Shown: one piece after another, positions 27,428 through 35,717 of the stretch
How positions within the stretch are numbered: position 1 is the stretch's first letter
How the letters are laid out: each line of letters starts with the position of its first letter
Assembly: GCF_023146395.1 (NCBI RefSeq)
Contig: NZ_JAGLCD010000002.1
Span: 1 to 64,000, forward strand
Source of the DNA: Aeromicrobium sp.
Lineage (GTDB): Bacteria; Actinomycetota; Actinomycetes; Propionibacteriales; Nocardioidaceae
DNA: 64,000 nt
Direction of reading: 5' to 3'
Made by a program: the position numbers and the translations under genes
Notes under the pieces: model-generated
Told to the model about the DNA's origin: nothing
Database searches by the model: none
What the model saw: only the letters and a program-made list of their open reading frames with translations

Positions 27428-27952
27428 TCAGTTCTCGTTGCCGCGGATCATCAGAAGCGCTCCGGCGATCGCGGCGGTGACGATCACGACGTCGGCGACG
27501 TTCCCGATGAACCAGTTCCCGTAGGCGAGGAAGTCCACGACGTGCCCCTGGGCGAACCCTGGAGCACGGAAAAGCCTGTCGCCGGCGTGGGAGGCGGCGG
27601 CCCCGCCAAGCGCGCCGATCACGATCGCCCACCCGGGGTGTCGGACACGGAACGCGAACACGATCGCGGTGACGGTGGCCGCGACGGCCACCAGCGCGAA
27701 CACCCAGGTGGAACCCTCACCGAAGGAGAACGCCGCGCCGGGGTTGTAAGCGAGTTGCAGGCCCAGCAGGTCGCCGATCAGCGGGAGGCGCTCACTTACT
27801 GTGAGCATGGCCTCCGCCCATGCCTTCGTCCCCTGATCGATCAGGAGGACGAGCCCGCCGAGCGCGAGTGCCCCCGCCGTGAGCCGCCAACGCCCCCTCT
27901 GCTGCCGCTCTCCCGACGTCAGCTCAGCATCGGCAGCCGCGTCCGGGGTCAT
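27428..27952 (-). CDS. lspA: Lipoprotein signal peptidase (signal peptidase II) of the metal cassette
   Basis: The product has 174 residues and four membrane helices. LspA motifs are visible: LIDQGTKAWA, LAYNPGAAFSF and the two catalytic aspartates, Asp125 (AGDRLF) and Asp154 (NVADVVIV). The usual GGxxGN before the first aspartate reads GGAAASHAG, a known variation in plasmid-borne copies. It removes signal peptides from lipoproteins in the membrane. LspA genes often accompany heavy-metal resistance genes on actinobacterial mobile elements, for unclear reasons. The gene begins four bases within the cadD stop region and is the last gene of the minus-strand operon. Confidence 0.9.
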   Translation of the reverse strand: MTPDAAADAELTSGERQQRGRWRLTAGALALGGLVLLIDQGTKAWAEAMLTVSERLPLIGDLLGLQLAYNPGAAFSFGEGSTWVFALVAVAATVTAIVFAFRVRHPGWAIVIGALGGAAASHAGDRLFRAPGFAQGHVVDFLAYGNWFIGNVADVVIVTAAIAGALLMIRGNEN

Positions 27953-28557
27953 GCGAGGACCTCGACGAGGCGGACGATGACGCCGGAATCGATCAGGATG
28001 AACAGGCCCAGGCCGATGAACACGACGGGTACGAGCCAGTGCTCGACGCGTTCAAGCGTTTCGGTGACGGCCTTGTGGGTTCCGATCAGGCGTCCAGCAG
28101 CGCACCAGACGGCGACGAGGACGAGGAACACCGCGATCATGACGACGACGTCGCCGGGCGAACTGGTGCGGAAGATCGGCGTGTAGAGGGAGATGTTGTC
28201 GGCCCCGTTGGCGATCGTGATCCCGGCGACGCCCCACAGCCCGACCGCGGTGATCTTCTCGTCGTCGTCATCGTCGTCACCGTTGCGTCGCAGGCCCCGC
28301 ACGAGGGTCCAGATGCCGATGCCGAGCGGGATCAGGCCGAGGAAGCCCACCCATTCGTCGGGGACGATGGTCAGGCCGAGCGCGGCGATCACGCTGATCA
28401 CGACGAGGGTGATGAACCCGAGGTACTGGCCTGCGACGATCTGCCACGGTCGCGGCTTCCCTCGGCTGGAGGCCAGGAACAGCACGGTCAGCACGACGAT
28501 GTCATCGATGTTGGTCGCAGCAAACAAGCCGATCGCTGAGCCGATGGTCGCAAGCAT
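27949..28557 (-). CDS. cadD: CadD-family cadmium resistance transporter
   Basis: The product has 202 residues. The ATG shares its A with the last base of the cadA stop (TGATG). There are five or six membrane helices with the family pattern FAATNIDDIVVLTVLFLASS and ITIANGADNISLYTPIF, containing membrane-embedded acidic residues. A run of aspartates (NGDDDDDDEK) sits in a cytoplasmic loop and could bind metal. CadD proteins export or sequester cadmium. It is coupled to cadA and lspA. Confidence 0.9.
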   Translation of the reverse strand: MLATIGSAIGLFAATNIDDIVVLTVLFLASSRGKPRPWQIVAGQYLGFITLVVISVIAALGLTIVPDEWVGFLGLIPLGIGIWTLVRGLRRNGDDDDDDEKITAVGLWGVAGITIANGADNISLYTPIFRTSSPGDVVVMIAVFLVLVAVWCAAGRLIGTHKAVTETLERVEHWLVPVVFIGLGLFILIDSGVIVRLVEVLA

Positions 28558-30473
28558 CAGCTCTCCAGCCGTGGGGTACGCGTGCGGGCGGCGCGGAGTG
28601 CGTTGAGGATCACGACGACCTCGGCGATCTCGTGGACCAGCACCACAGCGGCGAGTCCGAGGACGCCGAACAGCGCGAGCGGCAGCAGCGCGGTGATGAT
28701 CAGCAGCGACAGGACGATGTTCTGGTTGATGATGCGGCGTCCGCGGCGGGCGTGGTCGAACGCGCGCGGGATGAGGCGGAGGTCGTGGCCGGTGAACGCG
28801 ACGTCGGCGGACTCGATCGCCGCGTCCGAGCCGGTCGCGCCCATCGCGATGCCGATGTCCGCGGCGGCCAGAGCGGGGGCGTCGTTGATGCCGTCGCCGA
28901 TCATTGCAACCGACCCCGCCTTTGACAGCTCCCCGATCGCGGTCGCTTTGTCTTCGGGACGCAGTTCCGCGCGCACGTCGCTGATACCGGCCTGCGCTGC
29001 CAGCGCCCGTGCCGTGCGGGCGTTGTCGCCGGTGAGCATCGTCACCCCGACGCCCTGCGCCGCGAGAGTCCGCACCACTTCGGGGACCTCGGGACGCAGC
29101 TCGTCGCGGACGCCGATCGCGGCGACAGGGGCCCCGTCGCGGTGCACGATCACAACGGTCATGCCCTGCTCCTCCAGGCCCGCGACCTGGTCGCCGAGCA
29201 CCCCGGCGTCGAGCCAGCGGGGGCTGCCGACGGTGATCCGAGTCCCGTCGATCTTGCCCTCGATGCCGTGCCCGGCCTGCTCGGTCACGCCCTCCGCAGC
29301 CTGGGCTCCGGGGGCTGCGGCGGTGATCGCCGCGGCCAGCGGGTGCGTGCTGTGCTGCTCCAGCGCGGCCGCCCAGGCCAGCGCCTGGGCGTCGGTCACG
29401 CCGTCCGCGGCGAGGACCGCGGTGACGGCGGGCTCGTTGCCGGTGAGGGTGCCGGTCTTGTCGACGGCGACGTGGCGGACCGTGCCGAAGCGCTCGAACA
29501 CCGCGCCGGACTTGATGATCACGCCGAACTTGCTCGCCGCGCCGATCGCCGAGACCACCGTCAGCGGCACCGAGATCGCCAGCGCGCACGGGGAGGCGGC
29601 GACGAGGACGACGAGGGCTCGGGTGATCCACAGCTCCGGGTCCCCGAACAGCGAGCCGACCAGGGCGACCAGGGCCGCGAGGACCAGCACGCCCGGGACC
29701 AGCGGGCGCGCGATCCGGTCCGCGAGGCGCGCTCGCTCGCCCTTCTCCGCCTGCGCCTGCTCCACCAGCTCCACGATGGTCGTGAGCGAGTTGTCGGTGC
29801 CCGCCGCCGTCGTCTCGACCTCCAGCGCACCGGCGCTGTTGATCGCGCCGGCCGACACGGCGTCGCCGGGCTCGACCTCGACCGGGATCGACTCGCCCGT
29901 GATCGCCGAGGTGTCCAGGCTGGAGCGCCCCGCACGGACGACTCCGTCGGTCGCGATCCGCTCGCCGGGACGAACCACCATGACCTGCCCGACCGCGAGG
30001 TCCTTCGCCGCAATCTCCACCAAAGCGCCGTCGCGGCGCACGGTCGCGGTGTCGGGGACCAGCTTCAGCAGCGCTCGCAGCCCGCCGCGGGCGCGGTCCA
30101 TCGCCTTGTCCTCCAGCGCCTCTGCGATCGAGTAGAGGAACACCAGCGCCGCAGCCTCTTCGACGTAGCCGAGGACGACTGCGCCGACCGCGCTGATCGT
30201 CATCAGCAGCCCGATGCCCAGCTTGCCCTTGAACAGCTTCCGGATCGCGCCCGGCGTGAACGTCGACGCGCCCAGCAGCAAGCCGACCCAGAACAGCACC
30301 AGTGCCGGGATCTCCATGCCGGACCACTCAAGGATCAGACCAGCGAGGAACGCGACACCGGAGAAGACCGGCACCATGATCCCGCGGTCCCTCCACCAGG
30401 GCCGCTCCTTCTCCTCGCTCTCATCGACTGCCGTGGTCGTCGGCTCGTGCTCGCAGCCGCATGCCGCGCTCAC
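28557..30473 (-). CDS. cadA: P1B-type metal-exporting ATPase (cadmium/zinc/lead type)
   Basis: The product has 638 residues from the GTG at 30473, which overlaps the cmtR stop as GTGA. A short Cys/His N-terminus (ACGCEHE) replaces a full heavy-metal-binding domain. The metal-transport motif SPC lies at about residues 294-296 (AASPCALAIS). The phosphorylation motif is DKTGT with Asp338. HP is in EQHSTHPLAAAI, and GDGINDAPALAAADIGIAMG completes the ATPase core. It pumps Cd(II), Zn(II) or Pb(II) out of the cell. Regulation by CmtR is inferred from the operon. Confidence 0.93.
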   Translation of the reverse strand: MSAACGCEHEPTTTAVDESEEKERPWWRDRGIMVPVFSGVAFLAGLILEWSGMEIPALVLFWVGLLLGASTFTPGAIRKLFKGKLGIGLLMTISAVGAVVLGYVEEAAALVFLYSIAEALEDKAMDRARGGLRALLKLVPDTATVRRDGALVEIAAKDLAVGQVMVVRPGERIATDGVVRAGRSSLDTSAITGESIPVEVEPGDAVSAGAINSAGALEVETTAAGTDNSLTTIVELVEQAQAEKGERARLADRIARPLVPGVLVLAALVALVGSLFGDPELWITRALVVLVAASPCALAISVPLTVVSAIGAASKFGVIIKSGAVFERFGTVRHVAVDKTGTLTGNEPAVTAVLAADGVTDAQALAWAAALEQHSTHPLAAAITAAAPGAQAAEGVTEQAGHGIEGKIDGTRITVGSPRWLDAGVLGDQVAGLEEQGMTVVIVHRDGAPVAAIGVRDELRPEVPEVVRTLAAQGVGVTMLTGDNARTARALAAQAGISDVRAELRPEDKATAIGELSKAGSVAMIGDGINDAPALAAADIGIAMGATGSDAAIESADVAFTGHDLRLIPRAFDHARRGRRIINQNIVLSLLIITALLPLALFGVLGLAAVVLVHEIAEVVVILNALRAARTRTPRLES

Positions 30474-30829
30474 GCGTCTGCTCCCGCTCCGCAGCAACCC
30501 GGAACGGTGCACGACGAGTCCACGCACGGAGCGTGCTCGTCGACAGCCAGAGTCACATCCACCAGCGCGATGAGAGCGGCCGCGAGGTGCGGATCAGCGA
30601 TCTCATACCTAGTCTGGCGACCCTCCGGCTCAGCGACCACGATGCCGCAGTCGCGCAGGCAGGTGAGGTGGTTCGACACGTTCGAGCGAGTCAGCTCCAG
30701 CTCACGCGAGAGCACCGCCGGGTAGCTCGGTCCCTCGAGCAGGGTCATCAGGATCCGGGAACGCATCGGATCCGCCATGGCCCGGCCGAGCCGGTTCATG
30801 ACGTCGAGTCGAGAAGCAATAGTCAGCAT
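30470..30829 (-). CDS. cmtR: CmtR-type ArsR-family cadmium/lead-sensing repressor
   Basis: The product has 119 residues when started at MLTIASRLDVMNRLGRAMAD. The longer frame to 30859 adds ten residues that would cover the promoter. The winged-helix region is ELTRSNVSNHLTCLRDCG. Cys57, Cys61 and Cys102 fall exactly at the positions of the Cd/Pb ligands of Mycobacterium tuberculosis CmtR, and a further Cys cluster ends the protein (SSCTVPGCCG). It represses the downstream cadA-cadD-lspA genes, to which it is coupled, until metal binds. Confidence 0.93.
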   Translation of the reverse strand: MLTIASRLDVMNRLGRAMADPMRSRILMTLLEGPSYPAVLSRELELTRSNVSNHLTCLRDCGIVVAEPEGRQTRYEIADPHLAAALIALVDVTLAVDEHAPCVDSSCTVPGCCGAGADA

Positions 30830-30880
30830 GCACTGAACTATACAGCACAGGCTGATCAATCGCCAGATGCATCAGCCTCC
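30830..30880 (-). promoter_or_regulatory. Promoter/operator of the cadmium cassette
   Basis: On the minus strand a TATAGT hexamer lies only seven bases before the cmtR ATG, so the transcript is probably leaderless. An inverted repeat GGCTGAT/ATCAGCC (30850-30856 and 30871-30877) covers the -35 area and is a candidate CmtR site. Confidence 0.5.
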
Positions 30881-30897
30881 GCCACAAGGCGAAACAG

Positions 30898-31086
30898 CAG
30901 TCGACATCTGATGAATACGCGACTCAGCAACAATCGGTGCTACCAGTACACGTCGCGATCAGCTGGGATGCCGGCACCGTCACCCTCACCGACGCACAAG
31001 GACACACAATCGCGACCTACGAGAAGCCCGCGACCCGCCACGGCTGGCACGGCCCCACCCAGAACCGACCGTCCACGAACTCATGA
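30898..31086 (+). pseudogene. Detached C-terminal piece of an IS481-type transposase
   Basis: Frame 1 reads ISWDAGTVTLTDAQGHTIAT followed by YEKPATRHGWHGPTQ and a stop at 31084-31086, just before the right inverted repeat. This beta-rich end is what IS481-type transposases usually carry, and it is missing from the transposase at 26316-27410. It suggests that the metal cassette was inserted between the two parts. There is no start codon or ribosome site of its own. Confidence 0.65.
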
Positions 31087-31101
31087 GACACCCGACCGTC
31101 A

Positions 31102-31147
31102 ACGATGTCCCGAGACACAACCGTCCACGATCTCGTGAGACATCACA
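31102..31147 (-). repeat. Right terminal inverted repeat
   Basis: It is the inverse of 26216-26261 with two mismatches, and it ends CATCACA directly before the target duplication. Confidence 0.9.
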
Positions 31148-31162
31148 ATCCGCGATCGCATC
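31148..31162 (+). repeat. Target-site duplication, right copy
   Basis: An exact repeat of 26201-26215 (ATCCGCGATCGCATC). It lies in the reading frame of the BVMO gene. Confidence 0.95.
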
Positions 31163-31906
31163 CGACAGGAGGTCGCGGACCCGTCCGTCGCGGCCAGCCT
31201 GATGCCGCAGTACCGATACCTGTGCAAGCGGCCGGGCTTCCACGACGAGTACTTGGCGGCTTTCAACGAACCCGCTGTCACCCTGGTCGACACCGCGGGG
31301 CAGGGGATCGACGAGATCCGTCCCGAGGGCCCCGTCGTCGCCGGCGAGCTGGTGCCGCTCGACTGCCTCGTCTGGGCCACCGGGTTCGAGTGGAACACGA
31401 GCTACAGCAGTCGAATCGGGTTCGACGTCCTCGGTCGCGAGGGTGTCAGCCTCGCTGAGAAATGGCGGGACGGGCCGCGGACCCTGCACGGCATCCTGAC
31501 GCACGGCTTCCCCAACTTCTTCACCCTCCCGGGACCGAACTCGCAGGCCGTGGTCACGACGAACTTCATGCACCTGCTGACCGAGGTCACGGAGCACATC
31601 GGTGCGATGGTGGCGCAGCTGAGGAGCCAGGGTGCTGTCGTCATCGAGGCCACCGCCGACGGTGAGGACGCGTGGGTCCAGACAGTGCTCTCCCGCGCCA
31701 CCGTCAACCACGAGTTCCAGAGCCAGTGCACGCCCGGCCGCTTCAACAACGAGGGAGCGCCTGACGAACGTTCCCGCCTGAACGTCAACTTCGGGGGAGG
31801 GCCCCTCGAGTTCTTCGACCTGCTGAGGAAGTGGCGGAGTGAGCCGCGACTCGACGGGGTGACGATTGACCACGCCCATGACCCCGCGTGGAGCGTGCTC
31901 CGGTGA
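31163..31906 (+). pseudogene. Baeyer-Villiger monooxygenase, 3' part
   Basis: These 247 codons continue the BVMO from RQEVADPSVAASLMPQYRYL. They include the typical CKRPGFHDEYLAAFN and the second flavin-contact region LDCLVWATGFEW. TLPGPNSQAVVTTNF and the C-terminal domain follow. Without an N-terminus it cannot bind FAD. An internal ATG at 31202 could start translation of a useless fragment. The stop overlaps the next ligase start as GTGA, so the downstream genes were once co-transcribed with the BVMO and may now suffer polar effects. Confidence 0.92.
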
Positions 31907-33540
31907 GTCCGACGGTCGAGACCCTCGTGGACCTGGTTGCCTCGGCGTCAGCTCGGGGCGGCGACCGGATGTTCCTCCAGGCACCGGACGTCAGCGTGCG
32001 ATATGCCGATCTCGCCAACGTCGTCTCCCGCGTTGCAGGTGGGTTGGACGACGTGGATCCGCGCGCGGACGCCCCTCTGGCAATCGCCTGCGAGAACTCG
32101 GGTCACGCGGTGATCGCTTGGTGGGCGCAGGCCTGGCGGGGCGGGGTCTCCGCACTGGTCCACGCGGCCTACCGGGGCGAGCCGCTCTCCCACGCGCTCC
32201 AGCTCGTCCAAGCCCGGGTCGTCCTGGTCGACGCGGCCATGCTGGCCCGGCTGGTCGAGGTCCTCGACGGATGCCCGCGTGTGCAGACCGTCATCCTCCT
32301 GGGCGACGCAGCGGACGTCACGGTGCCCGACACGATCGACATCGTGCCGTGGAACCGACTTGTCGCTGATCCTCGTGTTCCTGCGGACGTCATGCCAGGA
32401 GACGCGTGCACGATCATGTTCACGTCGGGGACCACCGGGCCCGCGAAGGGCGTCGTGAAGTCTCACAGGTTCGAGACCACCTACGGGCGATGGGCTGCCG
32501 AAGGTGTGGAGCTCCGCCCGCACCACACGATGTGGTCGTGCTCCCCCTTGGCGCACGCGCGCACAGCAAACGCCACAGTGATCGCCGCGGCTCACGTCGG
32601 GGCAGGGGTCGTGCTGGGCCGTCGCTACCGTGCCGAGAGCTTCTGGCGTGACGCCACGGACGCTGGCGCGACGCACGTCCTGATCAGCTCATCCTTGGCC
32701 AACCGGCTCGCTGCGCTGGATCCGTCGGACGACGATCGCGACCACACCATCGAGGTGGTGCACTGCCTGCCTGGGCCGAGCGATCCGGCGGGCTTCGCTG
32801 CGCGGTTCGGCATCACGCTGACAGGCCAGGGTTACGGCCTGACCGAGGCGTACGTGGCTCCTCAGCGGCTGCGTGAGCAGGACTGGACCCAGCCCGCCAG
32901 CTTCGCGGGGCGACCGCATCCGGCGATGCGCGTCGTCGTCCACGACGTCGCAACGGGCCGGGAGGTGCCGCGCGACGGTGTCTCCGTCGGAGAGCTTCGA
33001 GTCCGGCCGGCCCATCCGGACGACATGTTCAGTGGGTACTGTCGCGACCCCGAGGCGACGGCCGAAGCGGTCAAGGACGGGTGGTTTCACACGGGTGACC
33101 TCTTCGCCTGGGACGAGGGTGGTGCCCTGTACTTCGCTGGCCGGGCCAAGGACACGATTCGCTACCGGGGCGAGAACGTCTCTGCATGGCAGGTCGAGCA
33201 TGCGGCGCTGTCGCTGCCCGGGGTGCTCGAGGCGGCCGCGTTCGCCGTTCCTGCCGACCTCGGCGAGGAGGACGTGCGACTCGACGTCCTCGTGAGTCAC
33301 CCCGTCTCGCTGAACGATCTCGCTGATCACCTCACACGGCGGCTTCCCTCCTTCATGGTGCCGCGCTACCTCGCCATCCGCTCGGATTTCGACCGCACGC
33401 CCACGGGAAAGATCCGGAAGTTTGTGCTGGCGGCAGGCGAGACCGACGTTGTCGGGGAGGTGCTCGACCGCCGCCCATCTCCCAGCCATCCGGACGAGCG
33501 CCACCGCGCAAGATCACCACACGAGATGAGGTCCACATGA
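31903..33540 (+). CDS. AMP-dependent acyl-CoA ligase
   Basis: The product has 545 residues from the GTG at 31903, overlapping the BVMO stop. The adenylation motif is FTSGTTGPAKGV (TSGTTGPAK at 174-182), followed by QGYGLTEAYV, FHTGDLFAWDEG, GENVSAWQVEHA and the C-terminal lysine in RTPTGKIRKF. It resembles crotonobetaine/carnitine-type CaiC ligases more than the two upstream enzymes. It activates a pathway carboxylate, perhaps the acid released after lactone opening. Confidence 0.9.
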   Translation: MSPTVETLVDLVASASARGGDRMFLQAPDVSVRYADLANVVSRVAGGLDDVDPRADAPLAIACENSGHAVIAWWAQAWRGGVSALVHAAYRGEPLSHALQLVQARVVLVDAAMLARLVEVLDGCPRVQTVILLGDAADVTVPDTIDIVPWNRLVADPRVPADVMPGDACTIMFTSGTTGPAKGVVKSHRFETTYGRWAAEGVELRPHHTMWSCSPLAHARTANATVIAAAHVGAGVVLGRRYRAESFWRDATDAGATHVLISSSLANRLAALDPSDDDRDHTIEVVHCLPGPSDPAGFAARFGITLTGQGYGLTEAYVAPQRLREQDWTQPASFAGRPHPAMRVVVHDVATGREVPRDGVSVGELRVRPAHPDDMFSGYCRDPEATAEAVKDGWFHTGDLFAWDEGGALYFAGRAKDTIRYRGENVSAWQVEHAALSLPGVLEAAAFAVPADLGEEDVRLDVLVSHPVSLNDLADHLTRRLPSFMVPRYLAIRSDFDRTPTGKIRKFVLAAGETDVVGEVLDRRPSPSHPDERHRARSPHEMRST

Positions 33541-34514
33541 CGGAAATCAGATTCGACGGTCGGGTCGTGATCGTGACGGGCGCCGGCCGCGGCATCGGCA
33601 GAGCGGTCGCCGAGCTGCTCGCGGACCGGGGAGCTCAGGTCGTCGTCAACGACCGCGGCGGCTCCGTCGACGGTGTCGGCGGAAGTCAGGAGCCGGCCGA
33701 CGAGGTCGTGAGCGCCATCGTCAGCGCTGGAGGTCGAGCCGTGGCCAGTGCAGCCGACATTGGATCCGAGGTCGGGGCGCAGAGCGTAGTCGACTCGGCG
33801 CTGGCATCGTTCGGACGGGTGGACGGACTCGTCAACTGCGCGGGCATCATCCGCCCGGACTCGATCGAGGACCTGCAGGTGCAGCAATTCGACGACATCC
33901 ACCGAGTCCACGTGGGCGGTTCTGTGGCGATGACTCGTGCCGTCTGGCCGCACATGCAGCGTCAGGGGTACGGACGCATCGCTCTGGCGATCTCCGCCGG
34001 ATTCCTGGGTTCGCCGGGCGCTCTGTCCTATGCGACGGCCAAGGGCGGCATCTTCAGCTTCGGGCGATCGGTGGCAAGGTCCGGCCAGGATCACGACATC
34101 AAGGTCAACCTGTTTCTGCCGAGTGCCCAGACACGCATGATCGGTCTGAAGGGGGTGGGGGACGCCGCGGGACGGTCGTCGGCCCCGCCGCGCGCCGCGA
34201 AGGCAGCACCCGAAATGGTGGCCGCGCTCCCGGCGTACCTCGTTCATGACGCCGTGCCCGTCACCGGGGAGACGTTCAGCGTCACGGGGACGAACGTGGC
34301 CAGGATCTACGTCGCGGAGACGCGTGGATTGTCAGTGGGACCCGATGGTCAGTTGGATCTGGAGACTGTGTCCGCGCAGTGGGCGGCTGTCATGGATGGG
34401 GTGGGCGCAGCCACGCCGGTCGACTCCGCCGACCACGGAGCCTTCCGCAAGAAGGTCGCCGACGAGGTGGTCGAGGTCTCTGCCATCGGCTCCGGAGGAG
34501 GGCCCGCGGCATGA
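33537..34514 (+). CDS. SDR of the multifunctional-enzyme-2 type (hydroxyacyl-CoA dehydrogenase-like)
   Basis: The product has 325 residues. The cofactor motif is VTGAGRGIGRA (13-23), VVVNDRGG follows the second strand, and SYATAK gives Tyr165 and Lys169. The long C-terminus and the VNDRGG/VNDLGG pattern are typical of the (3R)-hydroxyacyl-CoA dehydrogenase part of peroxisomal-type MFE-2. A close paralogue is at 45467-46402. The next gene, overlapping as ATGA, is a MaoC hydratase, the natural partner of such a dehydrogenase in (R)-specific beta-oxidation. Confidence 0.88.
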   Translation: MTEIRFDGRVVIVTGAGRGIGRAVAELLADRGAQVVVNDRGGSVDGVGGSQEPADEVVSAIVSAGGRAVASAADIGSEVGAQSVVDSALASFGRVDGLVNCAGIIRPDSIEDLQVQQFDDIHRVHVGGSVAMTRAVWPHMQRQGYGRIALAISAGFLGSPGALSYATAKGGIFSFGRSVARSGQDHDIKVNLFLPSAQTRMIGLKGVGDAAGRSSAPPRAAKAAPEMVAALPAYLVHDAVPVTGETFSVTGTNVARIYVAETRGLSVGPDGQLDLETVSAQWAAVMDGVGAATPVDSADHGAFRKKVADEVVEVSAIGSGGGPAA

Positions 34515-34972
34515 ACGCGCATCTGCCGATGTACTGGGACGACTTCGAGGTCGGTATGCGATTCTCCACCGACGTCCACGCGGTCACGCGGGACGAGGTC
34601 GCGCAGTTCGCCGCGCTCACCCTGGATGACAATCCCCTGCACACCGACCCCGACTTCGCTCGGTCCACCCGCTTCGGGGAAGTGGTGGCCCACGGCCTGC
34701 TCGGTACGTCACTCGCTGTCGGTCTGTTCGCACAGACCAGGCTCGTGACGGGAACGGCTCTCGCGCTGTTGGAGGTTCGGTCGCGCTTTCTCATACCCGT
34801 GCTTGCCGGAGATGTGCTGCGCGCGGAGGTCGAGGTCACACAGCTCAAGCCCACGAAGCGACTGACAGAGGGCGTGCTCTGGCGACGGATCGACGTCCTG
34901 AACCAACGCGACGACGTGGTCCAGGAGGTCGAGATGGTCGCCCTCGTGCGACGGCGCCCTGGCGCAGCATGA
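34511..34972 (+). CDS. MaoC-like hot-dog acyl-CoA hydratase
   Basis: The product has 153 residues from the ATG at 34511, overlapping the SDR stop. The hydratase-2 motif is LDDNPLHTDPDFARSTRFGE, with catalytic Asp40 and His44, followed by VVAHGLLG. It would add water to a trans-2-enoyl-CoA to give the (R)-3-hydroxyacyl-CoA, which the upstream SDR could oxidise. It overlaps cofC by four bases. Confidence 0.9.
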   Translation: MNAHLPMYWDDFEVGMRFSTDVHAVTRDEVAQFAALTLDDNPLHTDPDFARSTRFGEVVAHGLLGTSLAVGLFAQTRLVTGTALALLEVRSRFLIPVLAGDVLRAEVEVTQLKPTKRLTEGVLWRRIDVLNQRDDVVQEVEMVALVRRRPGAA

Positions 34973-35673
34973 TGGCGACGCGGGCCGAGGAGGGTCGTTG
35001 GACAGCGATCGTGCCGATCAAGCCGTGGCAGTTTGCCAAGACGCGATTGGGTTTGCGGACGGGCGCCCGCGTGGCCTTGGCGCGTGCGCTGGGGCATGAC
35101 CTGCTGGCGGCCCTCGCAGCGTCTCGATCGGTGGGTCGGATCGTCATCGTGACGGCAGAACTGGACGTCGATGTCGAGACGCTGTCACGCCCGGTCACGG
35201 TCTTGCGCGATCGCCCGTTGCTGGCAGGCGACATGCTGAATCCGGCAGTCGTCCAGGCTAGGTGCTGGATATCGGCGGCGCACGGGTCGGACACGCCTGC
35301 CGTGGTCGTGCCCTCGGACATCGCCGCCCTCACTCCAGGCTGCCTCGACGAGGTCCTCGCCACAATGGGGCGTTGGGAGCGGGCGTTCGTGACGGACGTC
35401 TGCGGGTCCGGGACGACGTTGGCCAGTGCTCGGCGGGTGGGTGATCTAGTCCCGGCCCATGGGGTCGACTCGGCCGCTCGGTACGAGTCCATGGGATACG
35501 TGCATGTCGCGGAGGCCGACATCCGGTGCCGTCTCGACGTCGATCGGATCGATGATCTCGTCGTTGCCATGGAGCTGGGCACGGGAGCGAGGGTGCGTGC
35601 GACGGTTGCCGAGCATCGGATCTCTTTGGAAACTCGCGACCGGTCGTCTCGCCTTCCGGCGGGCGTCACCTGA
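34969..35673 (+). CDS. cofC: 2-phospho-L-lactate (or phosphoenolpyruvate) guanylyltransferase, F420 biosynthesis
   Basis: The product has 234 residues, with the start overlapping the MaoC stop. The nucleotidyltransferase N-terminus is [26 protein letters not shown] stands at the usual PADLPxL position, and [11 protein letters not shown] is a variant of the DGTGTT loop. The enzyme (FbiD in mycobacteria) makes the GTP-activated three-carbon unit of coenzyme F420. Its presence in a catabolic operon, ahead of F420:NADP oxidoreductase and fbiC genes, is notable. The small changes in conserved loops could reflect a diverged second copy. Confidence 0.85.
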   Translation: MMATRAEEGRWTAIVPIKPWQFAKTRLGLRTGARVALARALGHDLLAALAASRSVGRIVIVTAELDVDVETLSRPVTVLRDRPLLAGDMLNPAVVQARCWISAAHGSDTPAVVVPSDIAALTPGCLDEVLATMGRWERAFVTDVCGSGTTLASARRVGDLVPAHGVDSAARYESMGYVHVAEADIRCRLDVDRIDDLVVAMELGTGARVRATVAEHRISLETRDRSSRLPAGVT

Positions 35674-35717
35674 TGCACCTCGATCGCGGCGCGTCGGACC
35701 AAGGAGGCAAGGTGGAG

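Larger units (their letters stand above)
26216..31147 (+). mobile_element. 4.9-kb IS481-type transposon carrying a cadmium-resistance cassette
   Basis: The element starts TGTGAAGTCTCACGAGATCG, and its right end reads TGTGATGTCTCACGAGATCG on the other strand. The terminal inverted repeats span at least 46 bases (26216-26261 and 31102-31147) with two mismatches. A 15-base target duplication flanks it. Inside are an IS481-family transposase and, on the minus strand, cmtR-cadA-cadD-lspA. The ends are made of three degenerate units, each starting GTCTC and spaced 24-25 bases, as expected for multiple transposase contacts. A detached piece of the transposase C-terminus lies at the right end, so the cargo seems to have been inserted into a simpler IS. 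Confidence 0.92.

Noticed and set aside
27407-28186. A + strand frame of 259 codons over lspA and cadD
   Set aside because: Hydrophilic, repetitive shadow of two membrane-protein genes on the minus strand.
27949-30327. A very long minus-strand frame (792 codons) across the metal cassette
   Set aside because: Its first three quarters are Arg/Gly/Asp-rich translation of the cadA gene in another frame. Only the last 202 codons (from 28557) are real cadD.
28582-30725. Long + strand frames (517 and 527 codons) opposite cadA
   Set aside because: Low-complexity Ser/Thr/Ala or Arg/Gly/Asp sequence mirroring cadA. High G+C content produces such shadows, and the cadA motifs decide the strand.
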